DNA of 64,000 nt, taken from the NCBI GenBank assembly GCA_005776945.1, contig SXOB01000081.1:1-64000 (forward strand), given 5' to 3'. Positions 53,519-63,700 of the stretch are shown piece by piece (within the stretch, counting starts at the first letter, position 1; every line of letters begins with the position of its first letter). The DNA is from Pseudomonadota bacterium. GTDB taxonomy: Bacteria; Myxococcota_A; UBA796; GCA-2862545. The translations under genes were made by a program, and so were the position numbers. The notes under the pieces were generated by a model. The model worked only from the letters and a program-made list of their open reading frames with translations. It was not told the DNA's origin and made no database searches.

Positions 53519-56500
53519 ATGGTCGTCGGCTGGGCATTCGCTGCGTGGGCAGGCGTGACCGTCGACGGGGACCCTACGACCTACGCGACCCTGCAGGAGG
53601 CGGTCGATGCTGCGCCGCCTGGAGGCGTCGTCCGCGCCGAACCGGGCACCTACGCGGAGACGGTCACGGTCAATGCGGACCTGACGATCGTGGGGGCTGG
53701 CGAGGGGCTGACGGTGATCGATGCGCCGGGCAATGGCCTCCGGGCACGCGTGGGGGCTCTCATTTGGGCCCAAGACCTTACGATCCGGGCCACTGCGGAC
53801 GCGGTTCAAGTTTCCGGCGGAGCCGACCTCACCCTGGAACGCGTGTCCATCGATGCGTGGGGCGGGCTCGGAATCAGCTGTGCCTCTGGAGCGGTGACCA
53901 CGGTGTCCGCGGTGCTGCGCGACGGTCCCGCACCCGCCGTGGACGTCAGCGGCAGTTGCGTTCTCGCGCGATTCGAGGACACCATATTCAGCGGTATCCA
54001 CGCCGTTGGCGTAGACGGTGCCGCGATCGTCGGGCTCGACGGGGCCATCGAGATCTCTGGGGGGCTCTTCACGGACCTCTCTGCGGATCGCGGTGGTGCC
54101 ATCGCGGTGACCGGGGGCAGTTTGCTCGTCGAAGGCGCGGTGATCGACGACGTCTTCGCCGCCAACGAGGGTGGCTTCCTCTACGCCGTCGACGCAGTGG
54201 TCGCCTTGGAGGATTCCGCCTTTCTCGAGGTGGAATCCGGGTCCGACGACGCGGCCTACTTGATCGACGGAACGTTGGAGCTGGCCGGCGGGACATACTC
54301 CGATGGCGCGCCCCCGATCCTGACCTTTGGAACCGACATTTCGGCCTCCAACACGGAGCTGAGCCGAGCGGGGCGATTGCTCCTCGCCGAAGGTGGCAAC
54401 AGCACGTTTACCGACGTGTTCTTTGGGCCGGATGTGCCCGAACTCACGTTCGTGGACGTCGCCTCCCTTCGTTCGACCCGCTCGCAAGTCTGTCGCAGCC
54501 CCGGCAGCCGCCCCTTTCTCTCGGTTTTCGGGGCCGACGAAATTGTCCTCAGCAACGACGTGGTGTGGGGCACGCCGTGGGTTTCTGTCGGGGGCCTTGC
54601 ACCCGGCGACGAGACGCTGACGGAGGCGGTATTCAGCTTCACGACCGCGCCCGATGTCCGAATCGAGCATCTGACCGCGCTCGGCGTAGACGTGCGCGGC
54701 GCCGTCATCCGCGTGGGAACCGGGACGGCGATTTCGGTCGAGCGCAGCGTATTTGCGTCGCTTGAAGGCGTCGGTGCCGCCGTCGAAGGTGATGGCGTCG
54801 TGGCCGGAACGGACAACGTGGTCTGGGCGTCTGATGCCGGCCTGCTTGTTGGGGCGCTCGACATCGATCCGATGCCGGTCGGCGGGCCGCTGACGAGCCT
54901 GTTCTGCGACCCTGACTACGCGTGGTGGCCCAAGGTCGGATCCGGTATCGTCGACGCGTTGGGCGACGCCGGCGACGTCGACGGGAGTCTGACGGACCTT
55001 GGCGCGTCGGGAGGTCCGCAGGCTCACGCGTTCCTCTACGCCGACGGCGATGGGGATTCCGACGCATTTCTCCGCGACTGCGACGATTCCGACGACACAG
55101 TGGGACCGTCTGCGGTCGAGACCTGCAATGATCGCGACGACGATTGCAACGACCTCGTCGACGACGACCCGATCGACCTCGCGACGCTCTGTGAAGACGC
55201 CGACGGCGACGGGTTTGGCGCAGCGGACGGCGCCACCGCGCTCGCGTGCTTTCCCTTCGACGATTTCGTGGAGGATTGTTCGGATTGCCAGGAGGGCGAC
55301 CCGGCAGTCCCTGGGGTCGAGGTGTGTGGCGGTGGCGACGAGGACTGCGACGGGCTCGTCGACGACCTCGATGCCAGCGTCGACCCCGCGTCGCAAACGG
55401 CCTGGTACGAAGACGGGGATGCCGACGGCTACGGGGCCGCGCCGGTCGTGGTCGCGTGCGTCGGCCCAGACGGCAGCGTGGCCGTTGCTGGGGATTGTGA
55501 CGACACGGAGGCCGACGTGTCACCCGGGGCTTTCGAGCTCTGTGCGGCTGGCGATGAGGACTGCGATGGGCTCGCGGGCGACGAGGATGACCCGATCGAC
55601 CCCACGATTTGGTACGCCGATGCCGACAACGACGGCTTCGGCGGCCTTTTCTTGGCCGACGCATGCGAGGCGCCTCCCGGCTCCGCCGCGGTGGCGGGCG
55701 ATTGTGACGACCTGGACCCGGCCACCCATCCAAGCGGCCTCGAAACGTGTTCGGCGGGCGACGAGGACTGCGATGGCCTGTTCGGTGACGCCGACCCGGA
55801 CGTCGTCGATGGCGTGGCCTGGTACGAGGACAACGACGAGGATGGCGCTGGCGGCGCGCTGCTGACGGTGGCCTGTGAGCCCCCGGCTTGGGCGGTCGCG
55901 GTGGGCGACGATTGCGACGACTTCGACGCGAACCTGGTTCCGGGCGCCATCTGGTACGTGGATGCGGACGGCGATGGCGTAGGCGGGGCCGAGGTCATCG
56001 TGGCCTGCTCCCCCCCTGCGGGGGCAGTTGCGGACGCCGGGGACTGCGACGATGGCGATCCCGACATCGGGCCTCACCGCCCGGAGACGTGTGGCGGTGG
56101 CGACGAGGATTGTGACGGCCTTGTCGACGACGAAGACCCGACGGTGACGGGGTTGACGCCGTGGTACGTCGACGCCGACCACGACGGGTTTGGGGCGGGC
56201 GAACCTGCACTCTTCTGCCTCGCCCCCGCCGATCTCGTGACGCTCGACGGAGACTGTGGGGATGGTGACCCTACCATCCACCCCGGCGCCGCAGAGCGTT
56301 GTGGCGGCGGTGACGACGACTGTGACGGGGAGGTGGACGAAGACGTCCTCGATGCCCCCGTCTGGTTCGCGGATGTCGACGAGGACGGATTTGGCGGCGT
56401 CGCGGTGGGACAGGCGTGTGACGCGCCCGTTGGCGCGGTCGGCGTGGGCGGAGATTGCGATGACACCGACGACGCCAGTTCGCCTGCCAGCACGGAGGTG

Positions 56501-57760
56501 TGTGGCGGTGCGGACGAAGACTGCGACGGTGAGTTCGACGACGACGATACGTCGCTCGACCCGGCGTCATTGTCGTCCTGGTTTGTGGACGGCGACGGCG
56601 ACGGCGTCGGCGGAGACCTTGCGGCCCTAAGTTGCGCCCCGCCCGATGGGGCCGTCTCCCGTTCGGGGGACTGCGATGATGCCCGCAGCGACATCGGGCC
56701 GGATGCCGCCGAGGTGTGCAACGGCGTCGACGAGGACTGCGACGGTTGGATCGACGACGAGGACCCCTCCCTCGACCTCACAAGCGCCCCAGCCTGGCTG
56801 CTCGACCTCGACGTCGACGGCTTTGGAGGCGCCGTCGCCGAGGCGGCCTGCGCGGTGCCGGGCGCCGTCCTGTTGGCTGGCGATTGCGACGATTTGGACC
56901 CCGATGTGTCGCCGGTGGCCACCGAGGTTTGCGGCGGCGTGGACGAGGACTGCGATGGTCTGACCGACGCCTCGGATCCATCGCTGGACGGTACGACGTT
57001 GTCCACCTTCGCAATCGACGGCGACGGGGACGGGTACGCACCGGACGGCGTGATTTGGCGCGAGGCGTGTACGCCGAACGAGGGCGAAGTGGCCCTTGGT
57101 GGCGACTGCGACGACGGCATGGCGACCGTCTTTCCGGGGGCGACCGAGTTCTGTAATGGGCTGGACGACGATTGCGACGCGGTGATCGACGGGGACCTCG
57201 CCGTCGACAAAGTCGGTTTCTACGGCGACGTCGATGGCGATGGGCGCGGCGACCCCAATGCGGCGGTGTACGCGTGCGATTTGCCCACGGGGGCCGCAGA
57301 GCTGCCCGATGACTGCAACGACGCCGAACCTCTCGCTTGGACGGGCGCAGACGAAGTGTGCGACGATGTCGACAACGACTGCGATGGCGTCACCGACCCC
57401 GACGACGCGCTCGACGCCTCGCTCTGGTACGCCGACGAAGATGACGACGGTTTTGGCGCCGAGGGGTCCGGTGAACCGTCGTGCGCGCCCATTCCGGGGC
57501 GGATTGCGACGGTGGGCGATTGCGACGATTCGGACGCCGCTGTTCATCCGGGGGCGGAAGAAGTCGCGGGCAACGGCGTCGACGAGGACTGTGATGGCAC
57601 AGACGTCCCCGCGGAAACCCTCACGGAAGACACAGGGGGCGACGGCACTGGGTTCGATGGGGACCCGCCCAAGGAGTGCGGCTGCACCGCCGCGCCCGCA
57701 GGCGGGTCCGCCTGGCTCGCGGCGCTGCTGCTGGCCTTGGGACGGAGGCGGGCGTGTTGA
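53519..57760 (+). CDS. Secreted beta-helix protein with MopE-type repeats and MYXO-CTERM-like tail
   Basis: The 1413-residue protein starts with a short signal peptide (MVVGWAFAAWAGVTV). Residues about 25-490 form a right-handed beta-helix, opening TYATLQEAVDAAPPGGVVRA and AETVTVNADLTIVGAG like pectate-lyase-type repeats. Residues about 510-1365 hold about twelve Asp/Cys-rich repeats of the MopE metal-binding type (pattern CxGxDEDCDGLVDD, then WYxDxDxDGxG, then GDCDD). The end GCTAAPAGGSAWLAALLLAL plus RRR matches a MYXO-CTERM-type sorting signal: Cys, hydrophobic helix, basic cap. The ATG at 53519 follows GGGGGAGAG; open frame upstream is antisense to the TonB-like gene. The product is probably exported and held at the surface, binding Ca2+ or other metals. 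The next gene overlaps its stop. Confidence 0.87.
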   Translation: MVVGWAFAAWAGVTVDGDPTTYATLQEAVDAAPPGGVVRAEPGTYAETVTVNADLTIVGAGEGLTVIDAPGNGLRARVGALIWAQDLTIRATADAVQVSGGADLTLERVSIDAWGGLGISCASGAVTTVSAVLRDGPAPAVDVSGSCVLARFEDTIFSGIHAVGVDGAAIVGLDGAIEISGGLFTDLSADRGGAIAVTGGSLLVEGAVIDDVFAANEGGFLYAVDAVVALEDSAFLEVESGSDDAAYLIDGTLELAGGTYSDGAPPILTFGTDISASNTELSRAGRLLLAEGGNSTFTDVFFGPDVPELTFVDVASLRSTRSQVCRSPGSRPFLSVFGADEIVLSNDVVWGTPWVSVGGLAPGDETLTEAVFSFTTAPDVRIEHLTALGVDVRGAVIRVGTGTAISVERSVFASLEGVGAAVEGDGVVAGTDNVVWASDAGLLVGALDIDPMPVGGPLTSLFCDPDYAWWPKVGSGIVDALGDAGDVDGSLTDLGASGGPQAHAFLYADGDGDSDAFLRDCDDSDDTVGPSAVETCNDRDDDCNDLVDDDPIDLATLCEDADGDGFGAADGATALACFPFDDFVEDCSDCQEGDPAVPGVEVCGGGDEDCDGLVDDLDASVDPASQTAWYEDGDADGYGAAPVVVACVGPDGSVAVAGDCDDTEADVSPGAFELCAAGDEDCDGLAGDEDDPIDPTIWYADADNDGFGGLFLADACEAPPGSAAVAGDCDDLDPATHPSGLETCSAGDEDCDGLFGDADPDVVDGVAWYEDNDEDGAGGALLTVACEPPAWAVAVGDDCDDFDANLVPGAIWYVDADGDGVGGAEVIVACSPPAGAVADAGDCDDGDPDIGPHRPETCGGGDEDCDGLVDDEDPTVTGLTPWYVDADHDGFGAGEPALFCLAPADLVTLDGDCGDGDPTIHPGAAERCGGGDDDCDGEVDEDVLDAPVWFADVDEDGFGGVAVGQACDAPVGAVGVGGDCDDTDDASSPASTEVCGGADEDCDGEFDDDDTSLDPASLSSWFVDGDGDGVGGDLAALSCAPPDGAVSRSGDCDDARSDIGPDAAEVCNGVDEDCDGWIDDEDPSLDLTSAPAWLLDLDVDGFGGAVAEAACAVPGAVLLAGDCDDLDPDVSPVATEVCGGVDEDCDGLTDASDPSLDGTTLSTFAIDGDGDGYAPDGVIWREACTPNEGEVALGGDCDDGMATVFPGATEFCNGLDDDCDAVIDGDLAVDKVGFYGDVDGDGRGDPNAAVYACDLPTGAAELPDDCNDAEPLAWTGADEVCDDVDNDCDGVTDPDDALDASLWYADEDDDGFGAEGSGEPSCAPIPGRIATVGDCDDSDAAVHPGAEEVAGNGVDEDCDGTDVPAETLTEDTGGDGTGFDGDPPKECGCTAAPAGGSAWLAALLLALGRRRAC
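55036..57612 (+). repeat. Twelve MopE-type Asp/Cys repeats (coding)
   Basis: Units of about 60-70 codons each contain GDCDD, a Cys-containing EVCGGxDEDCDG core and WYxDxDGDGxG. Twelve cores are present, from ETCNDRDDDCNDLVDDD to EVAGNGVDEDCDG. One unit near 55920-55960 lacks its core: DDFDANLVPGA runs straight into IWYVDADGDG, an internal loss of about 30 codons. The pattern is conserved at protein level while the DNA varies. Confidence 0.85.
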
Positions 57761-60700
57761 TCGCGTGGTTCTTCGCATGTGTGGGGCCGGAAACGAGCCC
57801 GGCGGAATCGCCTGACCAACAGGCCCGCCAGTGGGTCTCCTCGTGGCAACCGGACGCCGCCGGCCGGCCCTTTTCGCGGTCCGGTGAGCTTCGCGCGACC
57901 GTCCTTGGCGGAGACGTCCGACTCGAAGCGCGTCGCGGAGGCGCGAGCTTCGACTGGGCTCCCCGACCCGACGGCGAGGCGCTGGACTGGCAGATCGCAG
58001 ATGACGGCCTCGTCGCGCCGGTGGACGGCGGTACGGCGTGGCTGCGCAATCGTGGCCTCGGCTTCGAGTTTGGCGTCGATGTCGACCGGCCTGCGAAGGA
58101 CCTGCGGGTGGACCTTGGTCCCGCCATCGGTACCGTTCTGTCGGCGGGCTGGTGGCCGATCGATGGGCTGCGGGCCGAGGCGCCTCGAGCCTTCGACGCC
58201 GTCGGGCGGTCGCTGCCCGCTGCCTACGCCGTGGTTGAAGGGCGGGTCGCCATTGAGGTGGACGCGGCTACCGCAGCGTTCCCGGTGGTCGTCGACCCCT
58301 TGTTCACCGCGGACTTCGCCACGTTGGAGCCCAACCCCGCCGTGACGGGGGGTTGGTTTGGCCAGGCCGTCGCTGTCGATGGGAATTGGGTGGTCGTCGG
58401 TCAGCCCGGAGACTTGGCCGACGCTCCCAGCGACGGACTCGTCTCCGTGTACCTTCGCGGCGCAGATGGAGAGTTGGCCTTCGTCGAGACATTGACCGCG
58501 CCGGCCGGTGCGCTCGGATTTGGGGCCGCCTTGGCCCTGCACGACGATCGGCTCGTGATCGGGGCCCACTTGACGTCGTCGGGCACGGGCGAGGCCTACC
58601 TGTACCGCCGCGACGGCGACGGATTTGTCCTCGAAGGCGATCTGTCGCCGCCCGGCCTCGCCGTCGGCGACCTCTTTGGGCGATCGGTCGCCGTCGGCGG
58701 CGACGCCATCGCCGTTGGGGCCCCGGGCTCCGATGTGGGCGTCGCCGACGCGGGCGCCGTCTACCTCGTCGATGATGGGGGTGGCCTCATCGCAGAGGTC
58801 ACCGCGGCCGACGGCGCCAGCGGAGACGGCTTCGGCATCGCCGTGTCCGCAACGCCCGAGCGGATCGCGGTCGGCGCGTCGGGCCGCAGCGGCTTCAGTG
58901 GGGGCGCCTACCTCTTTGCCCGCAACGTTGGCGGCCCGGACGGTTGGGGCGAGGAAAAGGCCTTCGACCCTCCCCTTGGCGTTGTCGCCGGCGATCGATT
59001 TGGCGACGCGATCGCGCTCGAAGGGGCCGACCTTCTCGTGGGCGCGCCCAAGTCCAATGCCGGTGCCGGTTCGGCGCACCTTTACGGGCGCGATGTCGGC
59101 GGCGGTGGGGCCTGGGGCTCCCGAGCGGAGTTCGTGGCGGCCGACCCGTCGGCGGCGTTGTCCTTCGGCGAATCGGTGGCCCTTGGCGACGGCGTCGCGG
59201 TCGTTTCGGGGACGGGAACGGACGGGGCCGGATTCGGGTTGACGGCCATCTTTGAGCGCGACGTCGGCGGTGACGAGGCCTGGGGTCGGGTGCAGGAATT
59301 GGCGGGCGGTGCCTCGGGTGACGACGTGTTCGTCGTCGCCGCCGTGGCTGTGTCGGGCGACCTCATCGTTCGGGGCGACGCGCGGGAGGACAGCGGCGGC
59401 CGTGCAGAAGCGGGGCGCGTCCAGGCCTACCGCCGAGAAGCGACGACGTGGGACCTCGTCGCGACGGCGGACGCAATCGACCCGCTGACGGGGATGAACT
59501 TCGGCTTTGCCCTCGCCGCGGAAGCCGATCGGCTCGCAGTAGGGTGCCCACTGGACGACGAGGGGGGCGGCGCGAGCGGCTCCGTCTTCTTGTACGCGCG
59601 GGAGGAGGGCGGACTCGACGGATGGGAACTCGTCGAGCGCATTCTCTCGCCCAGCCCCGAAGTGGGCGCCGAATTCGGCTTCGCCGTGGCTTTGGACGGT
59701 GGCCACCTGTTGGTCGGCGCCCCCTTTGACGATCAGGTCGGGGCGATCAATGGCGGTGCCGCTTGGCTGTTTGACCAGAGCCTTGGCGGGCTGGACTCGT
59801 GGGACGTGCGACGGGAGGTGTCGCCGGACGTCGACGAGGCGAATCAGAATTTCGGCCACGCAGTCGCGCTGGCCGAGGACCGCGCGTTCGTTGGCGCGCC
59901 CCGAGCGGACGACTTTGGAGCCGACGCGGGCGAGGTCCATACCTTCGAGCGGAATCAGGGCGGGTCGGACACCTGGGGACGGACGGGGCGACTCGTTCCC
60001 TCGGACGCCGGCGCGGGCGACCGTTTCGGAGACGCGCTCGCTGCGGACGGCGTGCGCGTGGCCGTTGGCGCGAGCACCCGGGACGCGCCGACGGCGGACG
60101 TCGGCGGAGTCTACATCTACGTCTGGGACGGCGCCTTCAGCCAAGAAGCCGTTCTGCTTGCGGCAGAGTCGGGCCTCGACGACGAATTCGGGTCGGCCGT
60201 GGCCTTGTCCGACGAGACCCTCGTCGTCGGGCTACATCGCGACGACACAGTGGCCATCGATGGCGGTCTGGTCACGGTGTGGAGTTTGGCGTCGGGCGCT
60301 TGGGCGCGCTCCGGGACGTTGCCGACCGCGGGGTTGGTCGAAGGGGAGGAGCAGGGCTTCTCCGTGGCCATGGCCCATGGTCGAATCCTCGCCGGCCACC
60401 CCGGCGTGTACGCGAACCGAGGCCGCGCCGTCCTTTATGAGTCCGTAGGCGGCAGCTGGGTGCAGGTCGCGGAATTGGCTGACGGGGCCGGCGAGCCGCT
60501 CGACCGCTTCGGCCGTACCCTGGTGGCCGAGAGCGATGACCTTTTCATCACTGCGCTGTACGCCGACCAGGCCGTCGCCGATCAAGGCCGGGTCTTCATT
60601 GCGACGGCCGGGGCGGCCCTCGCCCCGGTGGCTGAGGATGATGCGTTGGAGACGCCGGAGGACGTCGCGATTGCGCTTCCGGCTCCGGGTGTGCTCGCGA

Positions 60701-63700
60701 ACGACTGGGATGGCAACGGGGACCTGCTGACCGCCACCATGGGGGCGGGACCCGAACACGGGACGGCCGTCGTGCTGTCGTCTGGGGCCATCTCGTACGA
60801 CCCAGACCCCGACTTTGTCGGCGAGGACGGGTTCGATGTCGTCGTCACGGATTCGACGGGCCTGACAGCGACGTCCCGCGTGACGGTCTCGGTCGCGGCC
60901 CTGGCGGACGCGCCGGTCGCCGTCGACGATGGGTTCGCCGGTGACGAGGACACCGTCGTCGTCGGAAATGTCCTCAGCAACGACGTCGACGTCGATGGCG
61001 ACCTGCTCGAGGCGGCCCTCGTCGATCCTCCTTCTGGGGATTTGGTCCTTGGGACCGACGGCGCTTTCACCTACGTTCCGCCACCCCATTTCTCTGGCGC
61101 TGACGAATTCACGTACGTCGCGGGCGACGGGCTCGCGTGGTCTGCGCCCGCCACCGTTCGAATCGCGCTCGCGCCCGTCGATGACGTTCCCTTGGCGGTA
61201 TCGGACGCGTATGGGGCCACGGAGGACGTCGTCCTGAATGTTGGGGCGGCGGCCGGCGTGCTGGCGAACGACATGGACGCGGACTTGGATCCGCTCGGCG
61301 TCATGCTCGTGACGCCGCCAACGCGGGGCGTCCTCGCGCTCGCCACGAATGGCGCATTCACCTACACGCCGAATCCGGACGCGTCCGGCGTCGACACATT
61401 CAGCTACATCGCGGTCGGCGCGGGCGTGTCATCACCAGCCGCGAACGTCGTCATCACCGTCTCCGCGGTGGACGACGGCCCGGTCTGGCTGGCGCCCGTC
61501 GTCGGGCCGGGCCTTGAGGACGAGACGCTGCTGGTTGCGGCGCCGGGCGCCAAGGCCTGGTTCTCCGACGCCGAGGGCGAGCCGTTCACCGTCACATTGG
61601 TGTCGACCGAGGCTTGGCTCGACGTCACGGTGGCGCCCGACGGCACGTTCTCGGCAACCCCCGATCCCGACGCCAACGGGGTCGGCGTCACCCGGCTCCG
61701 GGCGTGTGACGGCCCGCTTTGCACGACGGCCGACCTGTCGCTGACGTTTGGCGCCGTCGACGATGCGCCACGGTTGATCGGTGCGTTGGGCCCGTTTGCG
61801 GTCGCGGAGGAGGGCGAACTCGATATCGCCGCCCCCGGCGTCCTCGGGGCGTACCTCGACGTCGATTTGGACCCGCTTACCGCGTCGCTGGTGTCGCCGG
61901 CCTCGTTCGGGACGGTGGCGGTGGGTGCCGGAGGGGGGCTCACCTACGCGCCGGACGCCGACCACGTAGGAGCCGACGGCTTCGTCGTGACGGCCTGCGA
62001 CGCGGGGGGTTGTGGACCGGACTTGGCCGTCAGCGTCATCACGGGGGGCGTCAACGATCCACCCGTAGGGGTGGGGCCGCTCGCGTTCGACGTTGTCGAG
62101 GACGAGACGGCGACCTTCGGCGCGCCGGGACTGCTCGCCGGCTTCACCGATCCCGAAGGGGACCCGCTCAGCATCCAGCTGGCGTCGCCGCCCGCGTTCG
62201 GCCTGGTCGCCGTGGCGCTCGGGGAGGACGGCGCGTTCGACGTGATTCCCGAGCCGGACGCGGAGGGTGTCGACAGCTTCACCGTGCGGGCTTGCGATCC
62301 CCTCGTGTGCTCGGCCCCGTTGGTTGTCACGGTCGATGTCTTGGGTGTCAACGACTTGCCGCGCCCTGTGGGTGAGGCCGAGGCGACGTTCGAGGAGGAC
62401 GTCGGCGGCACCTTGTTGAAAGACGACCTGATTGCGTTGTTTGTCGACGTAGAAGGGGACCTGATGTCCCTCTCTGTCGCGTCTAGCGACGGTGGAACGG
62501 CCGTCGTCGACGGGGCGGGTTCCGTGGCCTTTGCGCCGGACGCCGATCGCGTGGGTGCGGCATCCGTCGACGTGGCGGCGTGTGACGCCGAAGGATGTGG
62601 ATTGTCTGCGCGCGTGGTTCTCGAGCTGACGCCCGTCCCGGACGTCCCGCGGAGGCTCGCTTCGCAGGTGGCGCTCGATGGCGTCGAAGACACGCCGTTC
62701 GTTCTGGAGGCGCCGGGTGTTGCCGCCAGCTTTGAGGAGGTGGATGGGGACCCGTTGGGCTTCGTGGTGGTGGTCGAACCTGCACACGGCGACGTCGTCG
62801 TCGATCCCGACGGCGCGTTCACCTACACGCCGGGCCCGGACGAGACAGGGCTGGTGGCCTTTGAGGTCGAGGCCTGCGACGCGGATGGCTGCGCGCCGAG
62901 TGTCGTCGTCGAGATCGACCTCGCTGCCGTCAACGATGTCCCTCGCGCGCTTGTGTCGAGTACGAACGTTGCGGGCGTGGAAGACGTCACCCTCGTGCTC
63001 GGCGACCTCGGGGTGCACTTTGAGGACCCCGAAGGCGACGACGTCTCCACCGTCACGGTTGTGCCGCCCGCCCACGGTAGCGTGCTGTTCGGCCTCTACC
63101 TTCCGCACGCCGACTACAACGGCGCCGATGAATTCCAGATTGTTGGATGCGACGCCGGTGGATGTGCAACTGAGCCCGTGACGGTGTTCGTCGTCGTTCA
63201 GCCGTCGTCCGACCCCACGACCCTCGTTTCGCCACTACCCGATGTGACGACGGACGAGGACGTTCCCGTCGAGCTGCCATTGGCGGGGATGGAAGGCGCC
63301 TTCCATGACAAGGACGGGCTGCCCTTGGTGGTCTCCATCACGCTGCCACCAGATCCCGCATTCGGGACATGGGACGGCCTCACGTTCGCGCCTGCGCGCG
63401 ACGTTTTTGGCGTATTCACGGTTGGGGTGATGGCCTGTGAAGAGGGCGGTGGGAGTTGCTCCACCACGGCGACCTTCGACGTCGTGGTGGAGGCCGTCGA
63501 CGACGCACCACGGGTCGTCGGGGCGGCCCAGTTTGCGGGCACCGAGGATGTGGCGATCAGCGGCGACCTGTCCGGGAGCGTGACGGATCCGGAAGGTGAC
63601 CCGGTGGACTTTGAGGCGGTCGGTGCTGCGGGCCCCGGCCTCGCCTCCGTGTTGGTGGCACCTGACGGCAGCTTCCTGGCGGCACCTGTGGCTGATCACC

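Noticed and set aside
55036-57612. Tandem DNA repeat or CRISPR-like array
   Set aside because: The repetition is at protein level (MopE-type units in one frame) with variable codons and no spacers.
57544-60144. Minus-strand open frame of 866 codons across the two surface-protein genes
   Set aside because: It is antisense to FG-GAP and MopE repeats that are clearly conserved on the plus strand; the composition is that of a shadow frame.
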